This document shows, piece after piece, positions 28,405 to 41,200 of a stretch of 64,000 bases of DNA. The position numbers and the translations under genes were made by a program. Under the pieces are notes generated by a model. It saw nothing but the letters and a program-made list of their open reading frames with translations, was not told where the DNA came from and ran no database searches. The stretch lies in assembly GCA_032622095.1 (NCBI GenBank), contig CP136067.1, positions 123,599,030-123,663,029 on the forward strand, given 5' to 3'. Position 1 is the stretch's first letter. The number at the start of each line of letters is the position of its first letter. The stretch comes from Siphonodentalium dalli (lineage: Eukaryota; Mollusca; Scaphopoda; Gadilida; Siphonodentaliidae).

Positions 28405-29109
28405 AAAAAAAGAAAGTCCCCCCCTAATATATTCGGTAATATTTTATGAGATATTGGATGGATTTTGACGAAACTTTCGCAAATGTTTAGTGGTATCTGA
28501 TACACAACCTGTGTGAGGCACCGTCCTGTGAGTTATGTTATGGCCGGCTGAGCATGAATTGAATGGAAGAGGCGTGCTTTTCAAAAGTTTCAAAACACTG
28601 ACGTTGAGTGGAGTCACTCCATTGTTCCATTGTTCACACAAGTTGTTACTGGCTGTAAATGTGGTCTAAAAGTGACAATTTGAGTCCACGATAACATGCA
28701 CGTCATCTGCGGGATACAATGTTCCTGCTATATGCCCAGGCCATTCAGTCTAACCACATTTCTTTGGAATGACACATTGAAGTTTCATGCTGTGAGCAAC
28801 ACAGAGTTATTGGAATCAGTCTCTTTGAAGCCATTTTTCAGTAAACCATGTTTCCCACCATTTAGGCCATTGGAGACCAAGGCACAGGCAAATGTCTGTG
28901 ATCACTCTACCTGTGTTTTTGCAACTATTGAAAAGTGCCCCTCTTCCATTCAATGTGTGCTCACTCAGCCATATCTCACCTCACAGCACAGTAATTAGAA
29001 CACTTGATGTCTATGGTACCACAAATCATTTGCGAAAAGTTTCATCAAAATCCATCCAATATCTTATAAAATATTAACGAATATATTAGGGGGGACTTTC
29101 TTTTTTTTT
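28405..29109. repeat. ~700-bp foldback element with ~220-bp diverged arms
   Basis: The left arm starts AAAGAAAGTCCCCCCCTAAT and the right arm ends ATTAGGGGGGACTTTCTTT. Complementary blocks continue inward ('gatattggatggattttgac' against 'aaaatccatccaatatctta'). Frames inside are fortuitous translations of the arms. Confidence 0.85.
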
Positions 29110-29280
29110 GGAGGTGTTTATAACAAAATAGAAGGCAAAGTAGAAGGCAAAATAGAAGGCAAAGTAAATAGGCTAAGTCCATGAAACACAAGAACTCATC
29201 CAAACATTCTCACACAGGCAACGTCCAAGCCTGAGAATGAGGCAGAGACATGATGCCAGTTTGGTCAGAGTTTTACGAGA

Positions 29281-29373
29281 ATTTTGTTTTGGTCAGTCAC
29301 CATGTGTTTCCATAATAAACGATAAACTTTATCGTTTATTATGGAAACACATGGTGACTGACCAAAACAAAAT
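29281..29373. repeat. 93-bp perfect palindrome
   Basis: Arms of 46 nt start ATTTTGTTTTGGTCAGTCAC and meet at 'cgataaactttatcg'. No mismatch is visible. Confidence 0.92.
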
Positions 29374-29941
29374 TACTGATAAACTGATACTGTCTTCCCA
29401 CTACTAATAACCAACATCTGGAAACAACTTGGAAATTAGAATATGAAGTCTCACTTTTGATAACTTTGGGGTGAATTAGCGTGGTAGTAGTATTTTTCAT
29501 TCCATGAGATTTATTTTGGAGGAGAGGGGGGGTTCAAAACATATATATTTTGATGTCTTTCGGAATAAAGAACCTTCCTGATTCATCATAGGGTTAACTA
29601 AGATTTCTCTTTTCCTTCGAGTATTCACAAAATACAACAGTTCATAAACAATATATCAGATATAAAAACAAGAAACAAATATACCTTTCAAACAGTTGCA
29701 ATAAAATATGTCAAACAAAAACATTATAAAAATATATAAATATAAATAGATTTCATTTATGTAGGAAATAGGTTTATCACATAATTTGGCCATAAAAGCA
29801 GTTTCATAATTATCGGTAATAGACACGTTTAATATCAGCGCGTGCGATGACGTCACGGCGTTCTTCAAATAACTTGCGATCGCTGTAGTTTATGATTGTT
29901 GTTTTCGCGTTGCTTCGGGTTTATTTGATCATGTGATAAAA

Positions 29942-30087
29942 GGTATCTCACACTCGTCCTATTTTATACGTAATTTATCAACCTCGTCCTCTAAATTCTA
30001 TTTGAGCCTCGGTAAACCTCGGCTCAAATCGAATTTAGTGAACTCGGTTGATAAATTCCATATAAAATAGAAACTCATGTGAGATCC
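29942..30087. repeat. 146-bp imperfect palindrome
   Basis: The left arm is 'ggtatctcacactcg...' and the right arm '...catgtgagatcc', pairing through 'aatttatcaacc', 'ctaaatt' and 'gagcctcgg' around the loop 'taaa'. Confidence 0.82.
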
Positions 30088-30230
30088 TCTATTTATTATT
30101 TAATTTTTTTTGAAAATCAGGAAATTCATAAATAAAAATTATGTTATAGTATCTTTTTTCACCAAATAAAGTAACCGCTGCACTAACTAATAGCTAACTG
30201 CTCTAGATTTTGAATAAATCTTAAAGGGGT

Positions 30231-30809
30231 ACTGTACGCCAAATGTTGTTGTTGGATTTTATAGTCTCCGAGTCGGAGAATAAGGTAACAATTTTTTCAT
30301 TATTTGAAAGTCTGTTGAGTACGAAGTAGTGTTACGGATGACAAATTTACCGGAATGCAAAAATACAAATTGTCGTTATCGAGTAATTTTTGTAGTTTTC
30401 AACCAAATGAATAAAATAAAAGTTATATTATATGCATACTAGTCCCATATAATCATTTAAGTTATTGTATCGTCGCAAGTCAGTGAGTGGCTTGAGTGTT
30501 CTCCCCATATCATAATAATATTTTAAACGATCGTGTGTGCGATCGGTTTAACAATCCAGTATCCCTCAATTACTTTATTTGATTACGGAAATTCGTAATT
30601 TAATTGACGCCATTTTATGGCTCCAGTCATAAATTTAATTTATATCAAATTATTAACTTTTAAATTATTAAATTTTATGTTAGCCTATTAACCTGAGCGT
30701 TTACAGAATACATCTTCGACTCAAATTACTTATGTTTCTATATATTATCGATATTAGATCGTTGTTGTCACTGGAAATTTAATGAAAATGGCGTACAGTA
30801 CCCCTTTAA
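30231..30809. mobile_element. 579-bp TTAA-bounded non-autonomous element
   Basis: Ends are TTAAAGGGGTACTGTACGCC and GGCGTACAGTACCCCTTTAA, 20-nt perfect inverted repeats including TTAA. No ORF is present. It is piggyBac-like by target and end structure. Confidence 0.85.
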
Positions 30810-30967
30810 TAGTTTAGAGAAATTGTAACATTTCTGAAGATTTACTTTTTGGAGAAAATTTATGACTATCAATGTTCGGATAAGGCAAATTTATACCAAC
30901 ATATGACAGAGGTTGAAACCAAAAATATTAATTATAGACATGATTTAATCTAATTGCAGATAAAGAA

Positions 30968-31281
30968 ACAACCAAATTCACCCTCTGGGGACCTCATTCT
31001 GCTTAGGCCTCAACTGCTATTGGAGACCTAGGATCAGATTGAAGTTCCCCAGTTGAAGTTGGTAAAGTTCACCCATTAGTAGCCTCGATTTTTCAATTTA
31101 TCTGCAAATTAGGGGATATAGAAACTTCCCTGAAGATGAGCGGCCTAAGCAGAATGAGGTCCCCGGGGGGGGGGGGGGGGGGTAAATTTGGTGATGCTAG
31201 CCGGTGTGTAGGATACCATCACTAAATTACTCCTCTGGGGACCTCATTCTGCAAATGACAGACACACTATTGTAGGATTGG
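30968..31281. repeat. Family B (copy 10), with G18 in place of a hairpin stem
   Basis: It lacks the outer left half. In the second hairpin the usual 'ccccagagggtgaatt' reads CCCC followed by 18 G (31165-31182) and taaattt. Confidence 0.78.
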
Positions 31282-31787
31282 GTGAATAGATTTGATATTG
31301 CAGTAAGATATACCAGCGTAAAGTTGTTATTAAGCATTTTTGAATAATATTGGTAGCATAATATAGAAAGTGAAGTGGATTATGAAAATATTAAAGATTC
31401 GATTCAATGTCGATATCGCCGGTGATATTCAGTGTCGAACACCGAACTGGACTCCTGATTTGAATATTTTCGAACATTCAGTTTTTGCGTTCATTGACAC
31501 ACTTTTGCCAATTTTGCACATGGCGATGTTGAAATAGAAATCATGCGTCCACAATATTGGTAACAACAGGTGTAGCGTTAAATTATCAGACACTGGTTCG
31601 CTTTGGTAACATAAAAAAGTGTGAGTAATCGATAACAGTTTAATTATGTCATCACGATGGGTATAGGCCTATTTTAATAATATGCAAGCAATTGTATGTG
31701 TTCATGTAAAGATATCAATAGTTAGTGTTACATGATTACTCCACGAATCTGTCCGCAGATGATAACAACTCACATCAAGATTATTCA

Positions 31788-32027
31788 TTAACCCTTTGAG
31801 TGCCAGGTAGATTTTTGTAACAACCCATATACCCTGTGCCAATGCATTCTCTTATATATGCGAGTCGACCATAGGTCGCCTCGCATATATAAGAGAATGC
31901 ATTGGCCTAACAATAATTATTATTTTTTTTTTTTTACAATTTTAATAATTTATTCTTATATTCTTTAACAGACTTATTTTGTAGGTTTAGGGCCGATGAG
32001 ATCGGCCCCTGGCACTCAAAGGGTTAA
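31788..32027. mobile_element. TTAA-bounded family C element, inverted orientation
   Basis: Ends are TTAACCCTTTGAGTGCCAGG and CTGGCACTCAAAGGGTTAA. It has the same internal order as 23449-23677 but reversed. Its right TTAA is followed directly by CCATTTCATGAC, the left end of another family C copy. Confidence 0.85.
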
Positions 32028-32165
32028 CCATTTCATGACAGGAGCTGCACTGGTGCAGCATTAAAGATCCTGTGCAAGTGCATTCTCTTATATAAATGCG
32101 AGTCTCCCATACAATATAATGTAAATATTGTTACGCCAATGTATTTTCTTATATACTAGTATTTC
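32024..32165. repeat. Family C, left part only
   Basis: It runs from TTAACCATTTCATGACAGG through 'cagcattaaagatcctgtg' and breaks off after 'ccaatgtattttcttatata'. Confidence 0.7.
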
Positions 32166-32189
32166 TTTCCAGACTCTCATGAGATATTT

Positions 32190-32350
32190 CGGTATTCGAA
32201 CAAAACTTGAAAGTATTCTCTATATATTGTCGAAGGAAATATTTCTTCTAAAAAATAATTCTTCGATAGACAAGCACGGGATTTTATATAATAATTCGAT
32301 GGCAATCTTGTGATGTTTGAGACATTATTAAAAGACTATTCTGCACATCC
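32190..32350 (+). repeat. Arm of a 3.1-kb-spaced inverted repeat
   Basis: The sequence through 'agacaagcacgggattttat' and 'ttctgcacatccaag' is repeated in inverse orientation at about 35498-35640 ('ataaaatcccgtgcttgtct'). Confidence 0.8.
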
Positions 32351-32560
32351 AAGTCTTGAAATAGTGTGTCTGACATTTTAGAATGAGGTCCCCAGAGGGT
32401 GAATTTAGTGATACTATCCCAAACGGCAGCCTAGTATCACCAAATCCACCCTCTGGGGACCCCATTCTGCTATGGGAGACCTAGGATGAGATTGAAGTTC
32501 CCCAGTTGAAGTTGGTGGTGTTCACCTCGATTATGCATTTTATTGGGGGATATAGAAACT
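32350..32560. repeat. Family B (copy 11), left part
   Basis: It begins CAAGTCTTGAAATAGTGTG. The first hairpin is present and the element is cut off inside the spacer near 'gggggatatagaaact'. Confidence 0.72.
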
Positions 32561-32574
32561 GAACAGAACAGAAG

Positions 32575-32672
32575 TATGTGAAGCTCTCTGTAGGAGACTC
32601 ACATATATAAGAGAATGCATTGGCACAGGGTTTTCACAAAATTTCCGGAAGCTCCGGGTCATGAAAGGGTTA
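32575..32672. repeat. Family C, right end
   Basis: Only half of the second hairpin and the tail ending 'gtcatgaaagggttaa' remain. Confidence 0.7.
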
Positions 32673-32829
32673 AAAGTGGATGTTATAATACATGAGTTAT
32701 TCCTTCTCATGTAGAGATATGGCCTTGTGTTTAGGAAGTATCTGGTTAGCCGTTGTTACGATGGAGACATAGACTATCATGCATCCATAAGTCACTTTAG
32801 TTATTCTCTACACATAGACAAAATATTGT

Positions 32830-33177
32830 TAACCCATTCATGATGGGAGCTGTGCTGGCGCAACATTAAAGACCCTGTGCCAATACATTCTCTTATATAT
32901 GCGAGGCCTAACAAATTTTAATCATTTTTTAATAATTTTTTCTTACATTCTGATCATTTTTTCTTACATTATATAAAAAAAAATTGCATTTTTTCCTTAC
33001 ATTCTTTAATAATTTTTATAATTTTTTCTTAAATTCTTAACAATTTTTATAATTTTTTCTCATTATTTCTTACATTATTTGATAATTTTTTATAATTTTT
33101 TCTCAATTTTTCTTAGATTCTTTAACAATTATAAAAAATATTATAAAATTTGTTAGGCCAATGCATTCTCTTATTCT
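32830..33177. repeat. Family C with AT-rich expansion, interrupted
   Basis: It begins TTAACCCATTCATGATGGG. The interior, 32930-33145, is degenerate 'ttcttacattctttaacaat' repeats. It ends at 'caatgcattctctta', where a family A half-element begins. Confidence 0.72.
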
Positions 33178-33278
33178 CCCCGAGAGCTTTCCGATGAATG
33201 GCATATTTCCGACTAAATCCTGAAAAGTTACCCATAATTCTGCTATGTTTAAGGAGTCGATTAATTAGAGCATTACTG
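33178..33278. repeat. Family A right half (copy 8)
   Basis: It starts inside the palindrome at 'ccccgagagctttccgatg' and ends GCATTACTG with a TA flank. Confidence 0.78.
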
Positions 33279-33553
33279 TACATGAGTTATTCCTTCTCAT
33301 GTAGAGATATGGTCTTGTGTTATAGGAAGCATCTGGTTAGCCGTTACCATGGAGACTTGTTTATGGGGCTGAAAGAGAAAAAAAGCTAAATTAATATTAT
33401 TGACAGCATTATGAAAGTTAATATATGAAGGAAGGTAGTTAGACAACAACATTGAAGATGGGTGAATTTTCTCCGAATAGAACTAGATGTATACATGGTA
33501 TCTGGAGAAGTCGGCCCCGCGCGAAGTCGGCTCCATACGAAGATGGCTCCATT

Positions 33554-33840
33554 ACCACTTTCATGATGGGAGCTGCGCTGGTCCAGCATTAATGATCATG
33601 TGACTGCATTCTCTTATATATGCGAGTCTCCCATAGGGAGCCTCACATATATAAGAGAATGCACTGGCTTACAAGGCCAACGTAAATGTCGTTAGGCCAA
33701 TGTATTCTCTTATATATACGAGGCTCCCTATGGTAGACTCACATATATAAGAGAATGCACTGTCACATGATCATTAATGAGATGTATTGGCAAAGGGTTT
33801 CCGCAAAATCTCAGGAAGCTCCAGTCATGGAAGTTTTAAC
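33554..33840. repeat. Family C, two-hairpin form
   Basis: Paired hairpins '...atgcgagtctcccatagggag...' and '...acgaggctccctatggtag...' are followed by 'ccagtcatggaag'. The ends are decayed. Confidence 0.75.
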
Positions 33841-33905
33841 AGATTATAGTTCAGCTACCATTGGACAGATATTCGTACCATAACAACCAGAATGTTATTG
33901 CATGT

Positions 33906-34026
33906 ACAGTAATGCTCTAATTAATCGACCTCTTAACCACAGCAGAATTATGGGTAACTTGTCAGGATATAGTCGGAAATATGGCTTGTTGCCATTCATC
34001 GGAAAGCTCTCGCCGAGTAATGCTCT
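33906..34026. repeat. Family A left half (copy 9)
   Basis: The left arm reaches 'gaaagctctcgccgag', followed by a vestigial 'taatgctcta'. Confidence 0.78.
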
Positions 34027-34069
34027 AGATGCCAGATGGGCCAAGTTTGACATTGTTGAATGGGTCTGG

Positions 34070-34345
34070 ATATAGTGTGCCCGACATTTGCAGATTGAGG
34101 TGCCTAGAGGATGAACTTAGTGATGCTAAACTGCACAGCAGGCTAGCATCACCAAATACACCATCTGGGACCTCATTCTGCTTAGGCCTAATCTTCTGGG
34201 AAGTATCTAGTCTCAAATTAACATTGTTTTTAGTTACTTTTTCCCTTCTGTTCAGTTTCTATATCTCCTAATTTGCAGAACATAAAATGCATATCAAGGT
34301 GACTAGTTTTAATTGGGAAACTTCAATCTGATCCTAGGTCTCTCA
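34070..34345. repeat. Family B (copy 12), left hairpin and spacer
   Basis: It begins near 'gtgtgcccgacatttgcaga' and passes directly into a second family B copy at about 34346. Confidence 0.65.
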
Positions 34346-35100
34346 CAGGTCCCCAGAGGGTGAATTCAGTGATGCTAGCTGCACAGTGAGCTAGCATCAC
34401 CAATTTCACCCTCTGGGGACCTCATTCTGCTTAGGCCTGGAAAGTTTCTTTATCATAAAATTTCTACAGAAATTTCTTTTTTAGTTTAGTTCTCTATCGA
34501 TCTATATAATATCCCAAAATTGGCAGACGATACATTCAGGGGCGCCGGAAGCATCCAAGGGCAGGGGGGGCAGAGCCTACAAAAAGGGCACTTTTCCGCA
34601 AAAAAGGGCATTTTCTCCGCAAACTCAGGAAAATAACCATAAATTCATTGTGGCAAAAATCCCTATTTTAATGGTATTTGTCGGTTTTTATGGCCGTTCT
34701 GTGATAAAATTGACAAAAAATTAATATTCCTTGTGAAATTGGTGGTATTTGGACAAAAAAAGTCACATTTTGCTATAAAAACACGAGATTAAACACACAA
34801 AAAGCATTTTCTGTCTCCAGAAAAAGGGCAAGTCCTGCCCCCGCTCGCCCCCCTTGGTCAGCTGCCCCCTCTGCCCCCCTCTTCCGGCGCCCCTGGATAC
34901 ATTGCATAATCAAGGTTCCCAATGGGTGTACATCACAATATTCACCAGTTGGGAACTTCAATCTGGGTCTATGTTTCCTATAGCAGATGAGGCCTAAGTA
35001 GAATGAGGTACCCAGAGGGTGAATTTGGTGATAGTAGCCCGCCATGTGGGATAGCATCATTAAATTCACCCTATGGGGACCTCATTCTGCAAATGTCAAT
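34346..35100. repeat. Family B (copy 13), split by a hAT MITE
   Basis: The left hairpin is at 34350-34430 and the spacer is interrupted at 34537-34895. The element resumes after the duplicated GATACATT and ends with its second hairpin near 35092. Confidence 0.85.
34537..34895. mobile_element. hAT-type MITE with an exact 8-bp TSD
   Basis: Ends are CAGGGGCGCCGGAAG and CTTCCGGCGCCCCTG (15-bp perfect inverted repeat). The flanking GATACATT at 34529-34536 and 34896-34903 is an 8-bp target duplication. The element is 359 bp and non-coding. Confidence 0.93.
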
Positions 35101-35143
35101 CTAAACCTCTGTGTTATATAGATATGAAGGTTATGAAGTAAGG

Positions 35144-35265
35144 CTATATACGTGAAGAGCTTGGTTTTCTTCTATACATGACGTCAGTCCTGATTGTATA
35201 TTTCCTCCCTTTCCGCAGCTCTTCTCCCTCGTGGAGCATATTGTGCTGGAATATTAGAACAGATC
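35144..35265 (-). CDS. 2OG dioxygenase terminal exon
   Basis: The acceptor is ctctttcag. It encodes SVLIFQHNMLHEGEELRKGR and on through TIRTDVMYRRK to TAG, and carries the distal His ligand and the 2OG-binding residue. It is too short and too fragmented to stand out as an ORF. Confidence 0.92.
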
Positions 35266-38200
35266 CTGAAAGAGAAATATAATATAAATATACATATTGT
35301 TTGTGATGCACTAAAGATTATGTGCCAGTGCATTCTCTTAACCATTTCAGTGCCAAGTCCGATTTTTGTATCGACCCATATTTCCATGATCATTTTTCAG
35401 AACTCTTTCCATCAATGTATCACATTATTATAAATATTATAGTATCACTAAATTCACCCTCTGGGGACCTCATTCTGCAAATGTCAGACACACTATTTCC
35501 AGACCTGGATGTGCAGAATAGTCTTTAATGTTTCAAACATCACAAGGTTGCCATCGAATTGTTGTATAAAATCCCGTGCTTGTCTATCAAGGAATTACTT
35601 TTAGAAGAAATATTTCCTTTCGACAACATATGTTTATATTACTCTTTCTGAAATGATTATGCAACAAGTTTAAAGATGCATAATCCAATTAAGCTCCCAT
35701 CAGTTACAATTTATTTGGATTCGGGGGGTAAAAATATTTGATTTGATTCGAGGAACCCAATGTCAAAGCTCCAAGTTAATAGATATCGATTTTTGAAATC
35801 AGTTATTTTTCACCATCGAAATTTATTAGTGGCCCAGTAAAAAGTAGACGAGCCGACAGTCTCAGAGCAAATTGCAGATGAAGATGGATAACTCTGAATC
35901 AAGAGGCTTTGTGTTGATAATAAGGCCAAATTTCGTCCAACAACATGTTGATAAATAACACATTTCAGGCAATTTTATACTATATTTGACAATGGTTAGC
36001 ATTATTTTTGGGCAATTATTTGATTCTGATAACTGAAGCGGCATTTCTAAAAATGTTGTTGTTGTTGCAATCTGGTTAAATGGGGACCATCGAATCAGAT
36101 TGAGTACCTATAATCGAACCTATATTTTAATCATGGCTCATGAGTATCAACCAACAATTTAACAAAAATACCTACTAAGTTTTAGATGAGACATTATATT
36201 TATAGTACACTAGCAGAGTTACCAGGCGTTGCCCAGGTTAAAGTGATGTGAAACACTCTGCATGCTGTGGATATTTGTTGGGAATAGAGAATACTCATGC
36301 TCAAATTTTTACACGTATTTTCATAAATTTTATATTCAAATAGCATCACAAAACATGATTCTTACACAGTCATGGAATATAAGTAGTGGCTCACCTTGTC
36401 GATTGCCATTTTGTTTATCGCGATTAATCCGTTCCACCAATAAAGAAGTATTAATTTATTTACAACTGTGTATACTTCAGACGTTATAACATGATACATG
36501 AACATCATAAACACATTAGTTCGCAAAAATACAAGACGACAATTGGGTTTTACATATAGAGATGTATCAATCAATCTAGTGGGTTGGACTAAGACCTTGA
36601 GGACACCTGGCTATCATATCTCCATGACGATACAGATGTTTTAAAGAAATTTCCAGGTGCACCTCTGTTCATGATGATATATACTGGCTAAATATTCTCA
36701 GTTTAATAGAAATCTCGCTGCGCATGTATACCAGCTACATGTGCCCGACACAGAGCCAGATTTTGAGTTGTTTATATTAGTCGATGAGTCTGTTCTAAAA
36801 AATCTGCTGTATCGGGCAGATATAGCCTTGTCAGATGTCGTCAGTATTGGAGGATCCTGAAAAGTCATGTGCTACTGACTGCGTCTTCTTTTATATCAGA
36901 AGAAAATATATTTGACTGCACACTGTGACCGATATTTTTGAACAGGCCTTCGATACATTTGCATATCTCTTGACAAATTGTAACTTTTTTGTGGAAACTG
37001 TATTGAATGGAACAGACTCAATTGTGTTATAATATATACATGAGCCATTCTAATATGCAATCCTCCGGTTCGAGGTCTCTAAGTTTGCAAGAATATGTAT
37101 CTCTTAAATAGTATGAATGATATACTTTTAATGCTTCTTCTATGTATTTGTTTTGCTAGCTCATTATGTGAATGCCCTGATTCCCATCCCCATATAAATA
37201 TGACAGTTGAGAAGATACAATTGTTCAAGTGACTTAATTGGGTCACCATTTGTCGAGATTGTGAAATTTGAACGCCAAAACTCATTAAAACGATATGGAT
37301 GGCCTGGGTGACTATATATAACTTATAGGTGGATATCGGCGAATATCAATCTTATCAATGATAGTGCATATCCTCTCGCCATCCGTGACCCAACGACACC
37401 AAATGTGATTTAATTCATCGTATCATTAGAGAAGAACGTGTATGAATTTGGTGGAAATTAGTGCTAAATATATTTGTATCAGCTTTGGTGCAACTGCCAT
37501 CCTCATGCATGACTTTAACGGCGCCACTTTTGACATATTTAAACCACGTCCATTAGACTAATGGGTGCATGATATACTGCAGATGATTATATATAGGTTA
37601 GGTGGTAATCAGTAACTAAACAAATTCTTATCATAGTTATGACCCCCCCCCATCTCTCACCCAAAACGACAGCAATTTGGCGACTTTAAATCACACGATT
37701 ATATTCCTCGTATCATGGTGAAGAATAATATATCAATTTGGTGGAAATCTACGCTAAAAATTGTTTATTAAATCAATTGTTGATGCCCCCTGCAACGCTG
37801 GCTCGAACAGTGCCATATCGCGGAGGTGATTATGTATGCGTTTGGTGGAAATCGGCAACAAAACTATTTCACCATATTTGTTTTAATTTTGCCGCCATTC
37901 CCCCTTTTCTTCCCATGAAACCAACAGCGTCACTTTAGAAAATTTTAACCCGCACCAGTATTTTACTCGTTAAAAGTTACCCCTCTTAGACCGCAATGGT
38001 GCCATCTCGATTGTACCCCATGAAGTTGTATATAGAACACATACAGACAGAAAGACAGACAGCACGATTTGATTCATCGTATTATTTGAGAAGAACATGT
38101 ATGAATTTGATGGTAATTGGTACTAAACATATTTTTTATCAGTTTTTTGTGACCCTACCGTCCCTATTTGGGACTCAAGCGGCGCCACTTTTGTCACCAT

Positions 38201-41200
38201 TAAACCACACACTTGGACTCATTATGTAGATGCATATATATAAAATTGGTGAAAATTGGCGAGTATACAAATTCGTAACAAATTTAAAGTCCCCATATCT
38301 CTCACCCAAAGGGCACCAATTTGGTGTATCTATCTAAACCACACGATTAGATTCCTCGTATCATGGAGAAGAATATGTATCAATCTGGTGGAAATCGGCG
38401 CTAAACATATTGTTATCATTTTTTGTGTCCCTCTCACCTATATGCACCACTGACTCGAATGGCCCCACTTGTGACATCCTTAGACCACACAATTACACTC
38501 CTGATATCATGGAGATGATTATTTATAAGTTTGGTGCTAATCGGCGACTAAACAAATTTTTATCAAATTTGGTTAAAAACAGATCTCCTCCCCATCTCTC
38601 ACCCAAAAACACCAATGTGGCATCTTTAAATCACACGATTAGATTCCTCGTATCATGGATAAGAACATGTATCAATTTGGTGGTAATTGGAGCTAAGAAT
38701 ATTGTGTATCAATTTTGGTGCCGCTCTCCTTTTCAGTGCACCCCTGACTCGAATGAGGCCACTTTTGACAGATTTAAGCCACACCGTTAGACTCCTCATA
38801 CCATGGGGATGATTTTGTATAAATGTGGTGGCAATTGGCGACTAAACCCATTATTATCAAATTTAGTGCCCACCCCTACAATCTCTCTTCCAAACGACAC
38901 CAATTTGGCGTCTTTAAATCGCACAGTTAGATTTCTTGTATCATGAAGAAGAATATATATCAATTTGGTGGAAATCGGCTCTAAAATTAGTTTTATCAAT
39001 TTTGGTGCCCCTCTCCCCTTCCGTGAATCCCTAACTCGAACGACGCCACTTTTGACATATTTAAACCACACCATTAGATTCTTCATATCATGGGGATGAT
39101 TATTTGTAAGTTTCGTGGCAATCGGTGAGAATCTTTTTTTTGCCCCTCCCCCTTTTCTGCTCCTGACAACAACGGCGTCACTTTAGAAAATTCGAACCCG
39201 CACCATTATCTTTCTCGTAAAAAGTTACCCCTAGTAGACCCCTTTGGTGTCATCTAGATGCTCCCCTGTGAATTTCTATAGAACACAGACAGACAGACAA
39301 ACATCCGCAAATATAGATATAGATGTATGTATCTCACCTGTTTTTGGTACGTTTTTGAAATCTTTCTGCTTGCCAAAGAAAAACGTTGTTGCACCACCTT
39401 CAAAACCCTGAAAAATAGACAGTAATATCAAAGATGAGGTTTCTCTTACCTGCAGTTACACAGCTAATATAGAATCACATTTTCCAGTGATATTTTTTCG
39501 ATTGCAAATGTTTTATCAAAGAATTTCATAAATATCTACAGTAATGCCTCAAATAATCGACTCCTTAATCACAGCAGAATTATGGGTAACTTTTCAGGAT
39601 TTAGTCAGAAATATGGCTCGTTTCCGATGAATGCAACAAGCCATATTTCCGACTAAATCCTGAAAAGTTACCCATAATTCTGCTGTGGTTAAGGAGTCGA
39701 TTATTTAGGGCATTACTGTATGCTGTTGGAATTTTTGTCTGAGAAGAGAGATTTTGAATAGTGAAACTCAAAATATAAATATGACATGATAGAAGAATGA
39801 TCAGTATTAGGGCAATTTCCAAAAATTATGGAATGATGACAGTAAACAGCTTTGTTTAACACTTTCATGACAGGAGCTGCGCTGGTGCAACATTAAAGAT
39901 CCTGTGCCAGTGCATTCCCCTACATATGCAAATCCCCCATAGGGAACCTCCTATCTATAAGAGAATGCACTGGCTTACAAGGTCAATGTAAATATTGTTA
40001 GGCCAATGTATTCTCTTTTATATTTGAGGCTCCCTATGGGAGACTCGCATATATAAGAGAATACATTGGCAATGGGTTTTCGCAAAATTTCACGAAGCGC
40101 CAGTCATGTAAGGAATGGAATATGGTGAAGTTGTGTCATATTATTCATTCATGTATATTTCCTCTGAACTTTTTTATTATATTAAAATATATAATAGATT
40201 TGCACAGTTTGATGAGTAAAAATAATTCTCAAACTACTAATTGAAATGACAATATGGGTGGCAGTCCATAAATCGTAATGATCATAAATTCCCATCTTTA
40301 GATAAATGGTGTGATTCCTGTGTTTAGCCACCTTTATAAAATCTTAATAGAAAATAATAATTAGAATTGCCGGTTGTTATTTTAAAAATGAGGTAGAAGT
40401 TTTAAAACTCTGAGATTCAAAGTTAATCACTTTTTATTTCTTTTTAAATCACTTACATGGTGAAGGTGAGTGAAATAAATATATTTATCATACGCTCACC
40501 AATGGATTAGAGAAAAAATTGCAGCTAGCAAAATATCTTATCCCCTTGTAAGATATTTTGCTAACTGCAAACCCCTGGGGGGGGGGGGGGGGGTAGAGAA
40601 ATTTTCAATTTCATACTAGCCTATGCACTAGAGATCGATTCACTTATGTGTACCGATGCATGGAAGGACTACGTCAAAATCGTCATGAATCAGTAGAGTT
40701 ATCCCTACTTTAATTATTATCTATCATGATAAAGACTTGTTTTTGTGTTGATATTTGACATACAATAATGCCCTAAATAATGACTCCTTAACCACAGCAG
40801 AATAATGGGTAATTACCCGTAATTCTGCTGTAGTTAAGGAGTCGATTATTTAGGGCATTACTGTACTTATGGAAAAATCAATGAGTTAATATGGGAACTA
40901 TATTTCTCTGCCAAGCCTCGGCTTGCATCACTAAATTCTCCCTCTGGGGAGCTCATTCTGCTTAGGCCTCATCTTCTCTTGAAAGTTTCTTTATTATCAA
41001 ATTTCTATAGAAACTTCTTCACATAGATTCTATTTTTTTGTAGTTTAGTTTCTCTATATCCCCAAATTGGCAGAAGACATTACATAATCAAGGTTCCCTA
41101 TGGGGGTACATCACAATATTCACCATTTGGGAACTTCAATCTGAGTCTATGTCTCCCATAGCAGATGAGGCCATGTAGAATAGGTTGCCAGAGGGCTAAT

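Noticed and set aside
28696-29077. 100- and 61-codon frames
   Set aside because: They lie within the arms of the 700-bp foldback element.
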